Origin: Occallatibacter savannae
GTDB lineage: Bacteria; Acidobacteriota; Terriglobia; Terriglobales; Acidobacteriaceae
Reading direction: 5' to 3'
Assembly (NCBI RefSeq): GCF_003131205.1
Contig: NZ_QFFY01000005.1
Span: forward strand, 552,432 to 616,431
DNA: 64,000 bases
The notes under the pieces are model-generated. The model did no database searches, was not told the origin of the DNA, and worked only from the letters and a program-made list of their open reading frames with translations. Below are positions 35,056 through 42,260 of the stretch, piece after piece. Position 1 is the first letter of the stretch, and each line of letters opens with the position of its first letter. Made by a program: the position numbers and the translations under genes.

Positions 35056-35664
35056 ATCGCACTCGATAAACGTTCGGCCAAGTCCTTTATCCGCATCAAC
35101 GATCGCATTCGCGCCCGCGAAATCCGCGTAATCGACGAAAACGGCGAACAGCTCGGCATCCTGCCGCCCTTTGAAGCGCTCAAGATCGCCCGCGAGCGCG
35201 GACTCGACCTGGTCGAAGTCTCCCCCAACGCGGTCCCTCCCGTCTGCCGCATTCAGGACTACGGCCGTTATCTCTACGAGAAGGAAAAGTCCGAACGCGC
35301 CGCCCGCAAAAAGCAGAAGGTCATCATCGTCAAAGAAGTAAAGTTCTCCGTCACGGTGGACGACCACGACTACCAGACCAAGAGAAATCAGGCGATCAAG
35401 TTCCTGCAGGGCGGAGACAAGGTCAAGGCAAGCCTCCGCTTCCGCGGACGCCAGATGGCCCACCGCGACCTGGGCTACAACATCATCAATCGCCTCATCC
35501 AGGACATTGGCGACATCGCGGTAGTCGAGTTCATGCCGCGCATGGAAGGCACCATTCTCCACGCCATCCTCGCGCCCAGCAAAAAAGCTGAAGGGCAGAA
35601 GAAGCCCCAGCCTCCCGCTCCGCAGCCCCCGGCTCCGCGCCCACCCGCTCCCGCAGCACAATAG
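35056..35664 (+). CDS. infC: Translation initiation factor IF-3, started by ATC
   Basis: 202 residues covering both IF-3 domains: SFIRINDRIRAREIRVIDE begins the N-domain, and IKFLQGGDKVKASLRFRGR with the IGDIAVVEFMPRMEG end marks the C-domain. A Pro/Ala/Gln-rich tail of about 25 residues is extra. No ATG, GTG or TTG exists in frame between the promoter and codon 100 (GTG 35356). The only fitting initiator is ATC 35056, 7 nt after GGAGG. A rare AUU/AUC/AUA start is the known basis of IF-3 feedback control of its own translation. Confidence 0.93.
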   Translation: MALDKRSAKSFIRINDRIRAREIRVIDENGEQLGILPPFEALKIARERGLDLVEVSPNAVPPVCRIQDYGRYLYEKEKSERAARKKQKVIIVKEVKFSVTVDDHDYQTKRNQAIKFLQGGDKVKASLRFRGRQMAHRDLGYNIINRLIQDIGDIAVVEFMPRMEGTILHAILAPSKKAEGQKKPQPPAPQPPAPRPPAPAAQ

Positions 35665-35677
35665 CTAATTGCAACTT

Positions 35678-35702
35678 AAGGCCGCCTCTTGCAGGCGGCC
35701 TT
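35678..35702 (+). terminator. Hairpin terminator after infC
   Basis: Stem AAGGCCGCCT / AGGCGGCCTT (10 bp), loop CTTGC, followed by a weak T-rich run. It separates infC from the downstream genes, unlike the usual infC-rpmI-rplT operon. Confidence 0.75.
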
Positions 35703-35732
35703 CTCATTTGCAGCTAGCCTTGCGACACACCT

Positions 35733-35781
35733 GCTAACTTGCTGACTCGCTACGTGCGAAGCACGCTAACTCGCTAAGAGA
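35733..35781 (+). repeat. GCTAACTC-unit repeat with central palindrome (copy 1)
   Basis: GCTAACTT, GCTGACTC, GCTA, then the palindrome CGTGCGAAGCACG, then GCTAACTCGCTAAGAG. Same element as 42197, 48690 and 48860. It lies just upstream of the S9 peptidase gene. Confidence 0.8.
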
Positions 35782-35807
35782 CTAAAAGCCGCTGTTATTC
35801 TGACCGC

Positions 35808-37973
35808 ATGCTTCATCTCAGGAACGCAGTTCTTTCCCTCGCGTGTCTTGCTGTGATCGCCGCGCCGCATTACTCAGCAGCCCAATCCAGCTCCGCGACC
35901 AGTACCCCTCATTTCCCCACCAACGAAGACCTGCGCCACCTGAGATCCCTCTCCACTCCGCTGCTCTCGCCCGACGGCAAACAGATCCTCTTTGCCGTCA
36001 CCAACTCCACGGCCGACGAAGCGGCCACCCATCTCTGGATCGTCCCTGCTCCCAGCAACGGCGATCAGAAGCCGCGCCAACTCACCTTCTCGCCTCCCTC
36101 CGACAAGCGCGGGGAACACAATCCGCAGTGGGCGCCTGACAACTCCGCCATCTTCTTCCTCGCCAAACGCGGCGACCACACCCAGCTTTTCCGCCTCGAC
36201 CTCCGCGGCGGCGAAGCCTCGCCCTACGATTTGAAGATCATGCCGCCCGTCGACGTTTCCAAAGACAAGGACGCGATCAACCCTCCGCCTCCTCCCACCT
36301 CGAACACCAAGAAGGACGAAAAGAGGCCCGAAGAAACTAAAGTCGAGCCCCTCCCCATCGATGTCGCAGGCTACGCGATCAGTTCAGACGGCAAATACCT
36401 CGCCCTCTGGGCACACGACCCTGAAACCCCCGGCGAAAAGAAACAGAAAGACGCAAAGATCGATGCTTCATGGGTCAACCACGAACGACACTTCACGCGT
36501 CTCTACATCGCAGCTCTCAAACCCGACGGCTCCGTCGACGGTGACCTCAAACCCGCCGCAGTACCGCCCGATATTCACGGCGTTCTCTGGTCGCCTGTAG
36601 ACAGCAGGCTTCTCGCCGTCAGTGAAGCACCCAACGGCGCGGCCGATCTCGGCCCCGCTGCTCAGGCCTTTGTCCTCGAAGCCGCCACTCCCGACAAGCC
36701 GCAAAAACTCAGCGCAATCCCCTCATCCGTCAGCCGCGCCGAATGGTCGCATGACGCAAACACGATTGTGTTCCTCGCGCAAACCACGCAAGACGCGCCT
36801 CCCGGATACGAAGAGCTGTTCGCGCTGCCGAAAGAGAGTTCCAGCCAAAAAGTAATTCCACTCTCCAGCCGCTTCGACGGACAATTCGGTCCCTCGCCTC
36901 TCATCTCCACTCCCGACGGATCGCTCATCGCACAGGCAGGCATCGGGACGCATGCCTCCGCCGTTCGCATCAAGATCGACGGCAGCGAATCACCTCAGGT
37001 CATCGACCTCGGCACCTCCATGGTCCTGGCTCTCAACACCAATCCCCGGCAGACCGGCTGGGTCTGGCTCTCGGACGCTGGCGGCAAGTCAACGCATCTT
37101 TGCTACGCCGCGAAACTCGGCGACAGCTGCACTGCTGTCCAAACGCCCGACCTCGCCCCCGCGAGCCTCCGCAGCGTCGAACCCAAACTCGTTCAGTGGA
37201 AATCCGGCGCCTTCACCATCGAAGGCTTGCTTTTCCTTCCACCTGACGCCGGCTCCGCGAGGGTGCCCCTCATTGTCGACGTGCACGGCGGTCCTTTCGG
37301 CGCGTGGTTCAACCAGTACAGTCCCTTCCACGACTTCCTCATCGGTCACGGCTGGGCCGTTCTGCTTCCCAACCCGCGCGGTTCATCCAACTACGGCGTC
37401 AAATTCGCCGCAGCCAACAAGAACGATCTCGGCGGCGGTGACTACCAGGACGTAATGGCTGGCGTCGACTACGTCCTCGCTCACTATCCCATCGACCCCG
37501 CGCGCATGGCTCTCATGGGCTACAGCTACGGCGGCGAAATGGCCGGCTTCGTCGAAGGCAAAATCGATCGCTTCAAGGCCATCATCAGCGGCGCGCCCGT
37601 CATCGATCAGTTCAGCGAATACGGCACCGAGGACGAGTCCTGGTACGACCGCTGGTACTTCGGCAAGCCCTGGGAGCACATGAACGATGCATGGCGTCAG
37701 AGTCCGCTCGCCGGCGCCGCCCACGCCAAAACGCCGTTCCTCCTCCTGCAAGGCGAATCCGACACCACCGATCCCGTCGGTCAGGCACAGGAGATGTACC
37801 GTGCGCTCCGTCAGGCCGGGGTCCCCGTCGAACTCGTCACCTATCCGCGCGAGAACCACGGCCCGCTTGCCACCGGCATGTTTGGCCGCCCCTCGCCGGA
37901 ACCATGGCACGGCTTCGACGCCCGTCAGCACATTATCAAGTTCATCGAAGACGCGTTTTCACCGGCCCACTAG
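35808..37973 (+). CDS. Secreted S9-family prolyl oligopeptidase-like peptidase
   Basis: 721 residues with a signal peptide (about 1-25), a WD40/beta-propeller-like N-terminal region, then the S9 catalytic domain. The catalytic Ser is in MGYSYGGEMAGF, Asp in LQGESDTTDPV and His in YPRENHGP. Acts on peptides in the periplasm; specificity unknown (dipeptidyl- or acylaminoacyl-peptidase type). TATTCT (35796-35801) ends 6 nt before the ATG and there is no ribosome-binding site, suggesting a leaderless mRNA. It interrupts the infC-rpmI order. Confidence 0.92.
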   Translation: MLHLRNAVLSLACLAVIAAPHYSAAQSSSATSTPHFPTNEDLRHLRSLSTPLLSPDGKQILFAVTNSTADEAATHLWIVPAPSNGDQKPRQLTFSPPSDKRGEHNPQWAPDNSAIFFLAKRGDHTQLFRLDLRGGEASPYDLKIMPPVDVSKDKDAINPPPPPTSNTKKDEKRPEETKVEPLPIDVAGYAISSDGKYLALWAHDPETPGEKKQKDAKIDASWVNHERHFTRLYIAALKPDGSVDGDLKPAAVPPDIHGVLWSPVDSRLLAVSEAPNGAADLGPAAQAFVLEAATPDKPQKLSAIPSSVSRAEWSHDANTIVFLAQTTQDAPPGYEELFALPKESSSQKVIPLSSRFDGQFGPSPLISTPDGSLIAQAGIGTHASAVRIKIDGSESPQVIDLGTSMVLALNTNPRQTGWVWLSDAGGKSTHLCYAAKLGDSCTAVQTPDLAPASLRSVEPKLVQWKSGAFTIEGLLFLPPDAGSARVPLIVDVHGGPFGAWFNQYSPFHDFLIGHGWAVLLPNPRGSSNYGVKFAAANKNDLGGGDYQDVMAGVDYVLAHYPIDPARMALMGYSYGGEMAGFVEGKIDRFKAIISGAPVIDQFSEYGTEDESWYDRWYFGKPWEHMNDAWRQSPLAGAAHAKTPFLLLQGESDTTDPVGQAQEMYRALRQAGVPVELVTYPRENHGPLATGMFGRPSPEPWHGFDARQHIIKFIEDAFSPAH

Positions 37974-38010
37974 GCTGACTTCGCATAAGCCGCGCCAAGC
38001 GAACAGAACC

Positions 38011-38048
38011 GGGTGCCCCATGTCTCCCGACTTTGGAGACATGGGAAG
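38011..38048 (+). repeat. GGGTGCCCC-header hairpin repeat, ATGTCTCC stem subtype
   Basis: Perfect 11-bp stem CCCATGTCTCC / GGAGACATGGG with loop CGACTTT. It lies between the S9 peptidase and the GH35-like gene. Confidence 0.88.
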
Positions 38049-38095
38049 CGAAAGCCCCGGGGTTCGTTCCTGCGCCGTGCTAGACTTCGTCCGTC

Positions 38096-39700
38096 ATGAG
38101 AAAGACCCTCGGCGTCCTACTCTGTTTCGCCTTCTGCTCCAGCCTTCAGCTCCCAACCCTCGGTCAATCGAACACCGCGCCTCATCTCGAAAAGCGCGGC
38201 TCTACAACCCAGCTCATCGTCGACGGCAAGCCCTTCCTCATCCTCGGCGGAGAACTCCACAACTCTTCGTCATCGAGCCTCGAATACATGAAGCCCCTCT
38301 GGTCCGGCCTCGCCGGCATGGGCCTCAACACCGTCATCACGCCCCTGAGTTGGGAACTCGTGGAGCCCACCGAAGGTCACTACGACTTCGCCCTCGTCGA
38401 CGGCCTGCTTGCACAAGCCCGCGAGTCGCACGAGAAGATCGTTTTCCTCTGGCTCGCCTCCTGGAAGAACGGCATGTCCAGCTACCCGCCCGCCTGGGTC
38501 AAACAGGACACGAAGCGCTTCCCGCGCGTCGTTCAGAAGGGCAGGGAAATCGAAGTTCTCAGCCCCGCTTCGGCAGATACTCAAAAAGCCGATGCCCGCG
38601 CCTTCACCGCGCTCATGCAGCACATCAAGCAGGCCGACACCGATCACACCGTGCTCATGATGCAGGTTGAAAACGAAGTAGGAGTCCTCGGCGACTCACG
38701 CGACCGCTCCGCCGCTGCCGATCGCGAATTCAACTCGCCCGTCCCGGCCGAACTCACCCGCTACCTCAAGTCCCATCACGACTCCCTCTACCCGAGCCTG
38801 CGCGCGCTTTGGGACGAGGCAGGCTCAAAAGCCTCCGGCACCTGGCCGGAAGTCTTCGGCGACAACCCCCACGCCGACGAAGCCTTCATGGCCTGGCACT
38901 ACGCCCGATTCATTCAAGCCGTCACCGCCGCGGGCAAGTCTGCCTACGACATCCCGATGTACGTAAACACCTGGCTCGGCGAAGAGGGCGGCATGCCCGG
39001 CAATTGGCCCAGCGGCGGCCCGGAACCCTGGGTCGTGGACATCTGGCGCGCCGCCGGATCTGCCATCGACCTCTACGCCCCCGACCTCTACGCCTCCAAC
39101 TTCGTCGAGTGGTGCCGGCGGTACCACCGGGACGGCAACCCGCTCTTCATGCCTGAGACGCGCGGCGGCAATCCCGGCGCAGCCAACGTCTTCCACGCCG
39201 TCGGCGAGGAGGCCGGCTTCGGCTTTTCGCCTTTCGCCATTGAGGACGACATGAACCCGAAGCAGGATCTCGCCGTGAGCTACCGCGCCATTCAGGGCAT
39301 CGCTCCCATACTCCTCGAGCACCAGGCGGCGGGAGACGTCCACGGCTTCATCCTCGACAAGCAGCATCCCGATCAGACGTTCACCATCGGCGCCTACTCC
39401 GTGCATGTCTCGCTCGACTCCATCTTCGGCTCTCATTCCGAATCCGGCTACGGCCTCGTCATGGCCACGGGCCCCGATGAGTTCCTCGGAGTAGGCAAAG
39501 GCTTTCGCGTCCTCTTCACCGCCCCCGCCCAGAGCAAGACCAGGGTCGGCATCGCCGCCATCGATGAAGGAGCCTTCGAAGACGGCAAGTGGACCCCTGG
39601 CCGACGTTTAAACGGCGACGAAAACGACCAGGGGGCCTACTGGCGTTTCGACCCCCGCAATGTAAGTACAGAGAAAGTCAAGCTTTACCATTACGAGTGA
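38096..39700 (+). CDS. Secreted GH35-like beta-galactosidase (DUF5597 type)
   Basis: 534 residues with a signal peptide (about 1-23). A GH35/GH42-like barrel includes DGKPFLILGGELHNSS at the start. The probable acid Glu is in MMQVENEVG and the probable nucleophile Glu in FMPETRGG. A C-terminal beta domain has the DUF5597 pattern (SYRAIQGIAPILLEHQAAG before it). It likely removes beta-galactosyl groups from plant polysaccharides. TAGACT (38081-38086) ends 9 nt before the ATG, with no Shine-Dalgarno sequence. Confidence 0.88.
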   Translation: MRKTLGVLLCFAFCSSLQLPTLGQSNTAPHLEKRGSTTQLIVDGKPFLILGGELHNSSSSSLEYMKPLWSGLAGMGLNTVITPLSWELVEPTEGHYDFALVDGLLAQARESHEKIVFLWLASWKNGMSSYPPAWVKQDTKRFPRVVQKGREIEVLSPASADTQKADARAFTALMQHIKQADTDHTVLMMQVENEVGVLGDSRDRSAAADREFNSPVPAELTRYLKSHHDSLYPSLRALWDEAGSKASGTWPEVFGDNPHADEAFMAWHYARFIQAVTAAGKSAYDIPMYVNTWLGEEGGMPGNWPSGGPEPWVVDIWRAAGSAIDLYAPDLYASNFVEWCRRYHRDGNPLFMPETRGGNPGAANVFHAVGEEAGFGFSPFAIEDDMNPKQDLAVSYRAIQGIAPILLEHQAAGDVHGFILDKQHPDQTFTIGAYSVHVSLDSIFGSHSESGYGLVMATGPDEFLGVGKGFRVLFTAPAQSKTRVGIAAIDEGAFEDGKWTPGRRLNGDENDQGAYWRFDPRNVSTEKVKLYHYE

Positions 39701-39729
39701 GTCGCAACGATCTGCCCGGCAATGCTGTT

Positions 39730-39754
39730 GGCTGATAGCTGAGAGCTGAAAGCC
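39730..39754. repeat. 7-nt tandem repeat (AGCTGAK units)
   Basis: Units GGCTGAT, AGCTGAG, AGCTGAA, AGCCGGT follow in 7-nt phase about 30 nt after the GH35-like stop codon. A longer version is at 48782-48837. Confidence 0.6.
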
Positions 39755-39781
39755 GGTAACTAGAGTCAAACTGGCTTTTCC

Positions 39782-39836
39782 TGTATACTGACTGAAGCCT
39801 CGCAGGGGCAGGGAAGCCCCTGTTCATCAGAGGCTT
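39782..39836 (+). ncRNA. Structured leader of rpmI (candidate ribosomal-protein leader)
   Basis: TGTATACT (39782-39789) gives a -10. It is followed at once by a nested structure: outer stem AAGCCTC / GAGGCTT (39795-39801, 39830-39836) enclosing CAGGGGC / GCCCCTG (39803-39809, 39816-39822). Position and shape fit an autoregulatory leader for rpmI-rplT; similarity to a known L20 leader was not testable here. Confidence 0.55.
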
Positions 39837-39877
39837 GCGACCGGGCCACTAAGCCCCGTCCGAATTACGAGAAAACA

Positions 39878-40075
39878 ATGCCCAAGTTGAAAACACATAC
39901 GGGCGCGAAAAAGCGCTTCAAGAAGACTGGTACCGGCAAAATCAAGCGGGGCCAGACCAAGGTGCGCCATATTCTTTCGTCCAAGTCCCCCAAGGTGAAG
40001 CGCAAGCTCGGCAAGATCGTGCTTGTCTCCGACGGCGACTACGCGAAGGTAGCGCGCATGATTCCCTACGCCTGA
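39878..40075 (+). CDS. rpmI: 50S ribosomal protein L35
   Basis: 65 residues, full length for L35. MPKLKTHTGAKKRFKKTGTG is the family start, and the rest is strongly basic. It binds 23S rRNA in the large subunit. It has its own leader and is separated from infC by 4.2 kb, although rplT follows as usual. Confidence 0.97.
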   Translation: MPKLKTHTGAKKRFKKTGTGKIKRGQTKVRHILSSKSPKVKRKLGKIVLVSDGDYAKVARMIPYA

Positions 40076-40248
40076 TCGTGCGAAGCTCCTTCGTGGAGCG
40101 ATGCATTCGGGCCGATAGGCCCCCACTCTGCGAGTTACGTCCTCTGGGGTGAGAGATCAAGGCAAGTGAGCGAGTGAAGAGGTTCCGAGCGCAACAGCGC
40201 CTCCTGCCTCCAGCCGCCTGATAGACGAAACGCAAAAGGAGAAACGCC
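40076..40248 (+). other. rpmI-rplT spacer with two hairpins
   Basis: 172 nt without a gene. GCTCC-TTCGT-GGAGC (40085-40099) and GGGCC-GATA-GGCCC (40109-40122) can form hairpins. AAAAGGAG precedes rplT. The length is unusual for this gene pair, which is normally tightly spaced. Confidence 0.5.
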
Positions 40249-40617
40249 ATGCCCCGTGTGAAACGGAGTACCAAGCGCAGTGACCGGCGCAAAAAGATCC
40301 TGAAACGCGCAAGCGGTTACTTCCTCACAAAATCAAAGCTCTACCAGGCAGCCCAGGAAGCAGTCGAGCGCGGACTCAAGTTCGCTTACTCCGGCCGCCG
40401 CCAGAAGAAACGGCAGTTCCGCTCTCTCTGGATCGTCCGCATCTCCGCCGCCTGCAAGCTCAACGGCACAAGCTACTCGCAGTTCATCAACGGCCTCAAG
40501 AAGGCCGGCGTCGAACTTGACCGCAAGATCCTCTCCGACATCGCCATCCACGACGCCGCAGGCTTTACCAAGCTGGTGGAGCAGGCCAAGGCCGCTCTCG
40601 CCAGCTCAGCCGCTTAA
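40249..40617 (+). CDS. rplT: 50S ribosomal protein L20
   Basis: 122 residues. MPRVKRSTKRSDRRKKILKR and the GRRQKKRQFRSLWIVRI patch are diagnostic. It is needed early in 50S assembly and in many bacteria represses its own operon. The ribosome-binding site AAAGGAG is well placed. A terminator follows. Confidence 0.97.
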   Translation: MPRVKRSTKRSDRRKKILKRASGYFLTKSKLYQAAQEAVERGLKFAYSGRRQKKRQFRSLWIVRISAACKLNGTSYSQFINGLKKAGVELDRKILSDIAIHDAAGFTKLVEQAKAALASSAA

Positions 40618-40641
40618 GCGACGGGCGCATTCAGCCGCACC

Positions 40642-40679
40642 AACGGCCCGGAGCTTCGCTTCGGGCCGTTCTTCTTTTT
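40642..40679 (+). terminator. Rho-independent terminator after rplT
   Basis: Stem AACGGCCCG / CGGGCCGTT (40642-40650, 40662-40670), loop GAGCTTCGCTT, then CTTCTTTTT. Confidence 0.88.
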
Positions 40680-40726
40680 GCGCTGAAACCATCACTCAAC
40701 CAGTCATTTATCCTTTGGATACCGCA

Positions 40727-41833
40727 ATGACTCAAGATGCAATTCCCGCTCTGCCGGACTACAACGACTCCGCGCTCGATCAGGCCTTTGCCGCCCTTGC
40801 AAAACAGGCCACAGATGAAGCCGCCGCCATCGGCTCCCCCGACGACCTTGAAGCCTTCCGTCTACGCTGGGTAGGCCGCAAGCAGGGCCGCCTCAACGAC
40901 GTCTCCGCGCGCTGGCTCAAAGCCGCTCCTTCCGAAGCCAAAAAGTCCGTCGGCGAACGCTTCAAGTCCCTCAAGGAACTCATTGAAGGCCTCCTCGATA
41001 AAGCCGCCGGCACAGGCCCCAGCCACGCAGCACTCGCCGCCGAGGCCATCGACATCACGCTCCCCGGCACACGCCATCTCACCGGGGCCGAGCATCCCAT
41101 CACCCGCACGCTCAACGAGATCGTCTCCGTCTTCGCGGCTCTCGGCTACTCCGTCGGTATCGGCCCCGAAGTCGAAACCGACTTCTACAACTTCGAGTCC
41201 ATGAATTTCCCGCCGGGTCATCCCGCGCGCGACACGCAGGACACGCTCGTCATCGCCAGCCAGGAGCGCCGCCCCCTCCGCGACCGCCTCCTCTTGCGCA
41301 CACATACTTCGCCCGTGCAGATGCGCACCATGGAGCAGCAGCCACCGCCCATCCGTATCGTCATCCCCGGCAAGGTTCACCGGAACGACGCCATGGATGC
41401 CACGCACTCACCCATCTTCCATCAGGTTGAGGGCCTCTGCGTCGACACTAATATCACCTTCTCCGATCTCAAGGGCACGCTTGATCACGCCATGAAGGCC
41501 CTCTTCGGCTCGTCCGTCAAGACGCGCTTCTTCCCATCGTTCTTTCCGTTTACCGAACCCTCCGCCGATGTCCAGATAAGCTGCATCTTTTGCGGTGGTA
41601 AGGGCTGCCGCAAATGCAAACACTCGGGCTGGATTGAGCTTCTCGGATGCGGCATGGTCGACCCCGCTGTCTTCGCCTTCGCGCAGGAGAAGCAGCCCGC
41701 CTACGATCCGAAGAAGATCAGCGGCTTCGCCTTCGGCATGGGCGTTGAGCGCATCGCCATGATGAAGTACGGCATCAGCGAAATCGGCCAGCTCTACGCC
41801 GGCGACATGCGCTTCTTGAATCAATTCGCATGA
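40727..41833 (+). CDS. pheS: Phenylalanine--tRNA ligase alpha subunit
   Basis: 368 residues. An N-terminal coiled-coil region is followed by the class II catalytic core: HTSPVQMRTM, FFPFTEPSADV (motif 2 region) and GFAFGMGVERIAMM (motif 3). Pairs with PheT to charge tRNA-Phe. Start ATG 40727; no clear ribosome-binding site. The stop overlaps the next gene by 4 nt (ATGA). Confidence 0.96.
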   Translation: MTQDAIPALPDYNDSALDQAFAALAKQATDEAAAIGSPDDLEAFRLRWVGRKQGRLNDVSARWLKAAPSEAKKSVGERFKSLKELIEGLLDKAAGTGPSHAALAAEAIDITLPGTRHLTGAEHPITRTLNEIVSVFAALGYSVGIGPEVETDFYNFESMNFPPGHPARDTQDTLVIASQERRPLRDRLLLRTHTSPVQMRTMEQQPPPIRIVIPGKVHRNDAMDATHSPIFHQVEGLCVDTNITFSDLKGTLDHAMKALFGSSVKTRFFPSFFPFTEPSADVQISCIFCGGKGCRKCKHSGWIELLGCGMVDPAVFAFAQEKQPAYDPKKISGFAFGMGVERIAMMKYGISEIGQLYAGDMRFLNQFA

Positions 41834-42201
41834 GCAGGACACGACACTACCGCGACCTCATCGCCTGGCAGAAAGCCATGGACCTCGCACGCAAGATCTA
41901 CGAGGGAACAGAGGAGTTTCCAAATTCTGAAACGTTCGGGCTCCGAATGCAATTGCGGCGTTCATCTGTAAATGTGGCAACTCACATCGCAGAAGGCCAT
42001 GGGCGTCTGACCGACGCCGAAAACCGTAAGTCCCTGAGTATTGCCAGGGGTTCTCTGAACGAATTGGAAACGCAACTTGAGCTCGCAGTCAGCTTGAAGT
42101 TTCTCAAACCTGAAACTGCGCAACATGTACTCGAACTCGCAACTGAAGTGGCAAAGCTCATCAACGGCTTGATCAGTGTGCTCGATCAAGAACCCCGCTG
42201 A
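41830..42201 (+). CDS. Four-helix-bundle protein (23S rRNA intervening-sequence type)
   Basis: 123 residues. The family pattern is clear: YRDLIAWQKAMDLARKIYEGT, LRMQLRRSSVNVATHIAEGH and ARGSLNELETQLELAVSL. These proteins are named for 23S rRNA insertions but are widespread and of unknown function. It overlaps pheS by ATGA, so it is translationally coupled, and is inserted between pheS and pheT. Its stop codon lies inside a GCTAACTC-type repeat. Confidence 0.92.
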   Translation: MSRTRHYRDLIAWQKAMDLARKIYEGTEEFPNSETFGLRMQLRRSSVNVATHIAEGHGRLTDAENRKSLSIARGSLNELETQLELAVSLKFLKPETAQHVLELATEVAKLINGLISVLDQEPR

Positions 42202-42246
42202 CTTGCTAACTCGCTATCGCGCGAAGCGCAGCTAACTCGCTAGGAG
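42197..42246 (+). repeat. GCTAACTC-unit repeat with central palindrome (copy 2)
   Basis: GCTGACTT, GCTAACTC, GCTA, palindrome CGCGCGAAGCGC, GCTAACTCGCTAGGAG. The TGA stop of the four-helix-bundle gene (42199-42201) is within the repeat. Its closing AGGAG is the only ribosome-binding-like sequence before pheT (14 nt spacing). Confidence 0.8.
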
Positions 42247-42260
42247 ATTAACAACCCGCA

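Noticed and set aside
35356..35664. GTG 35356 as the infC start
   Set aside because: Would remove the whole IF-3 N-domain that is clearly encoded upstream in frame.
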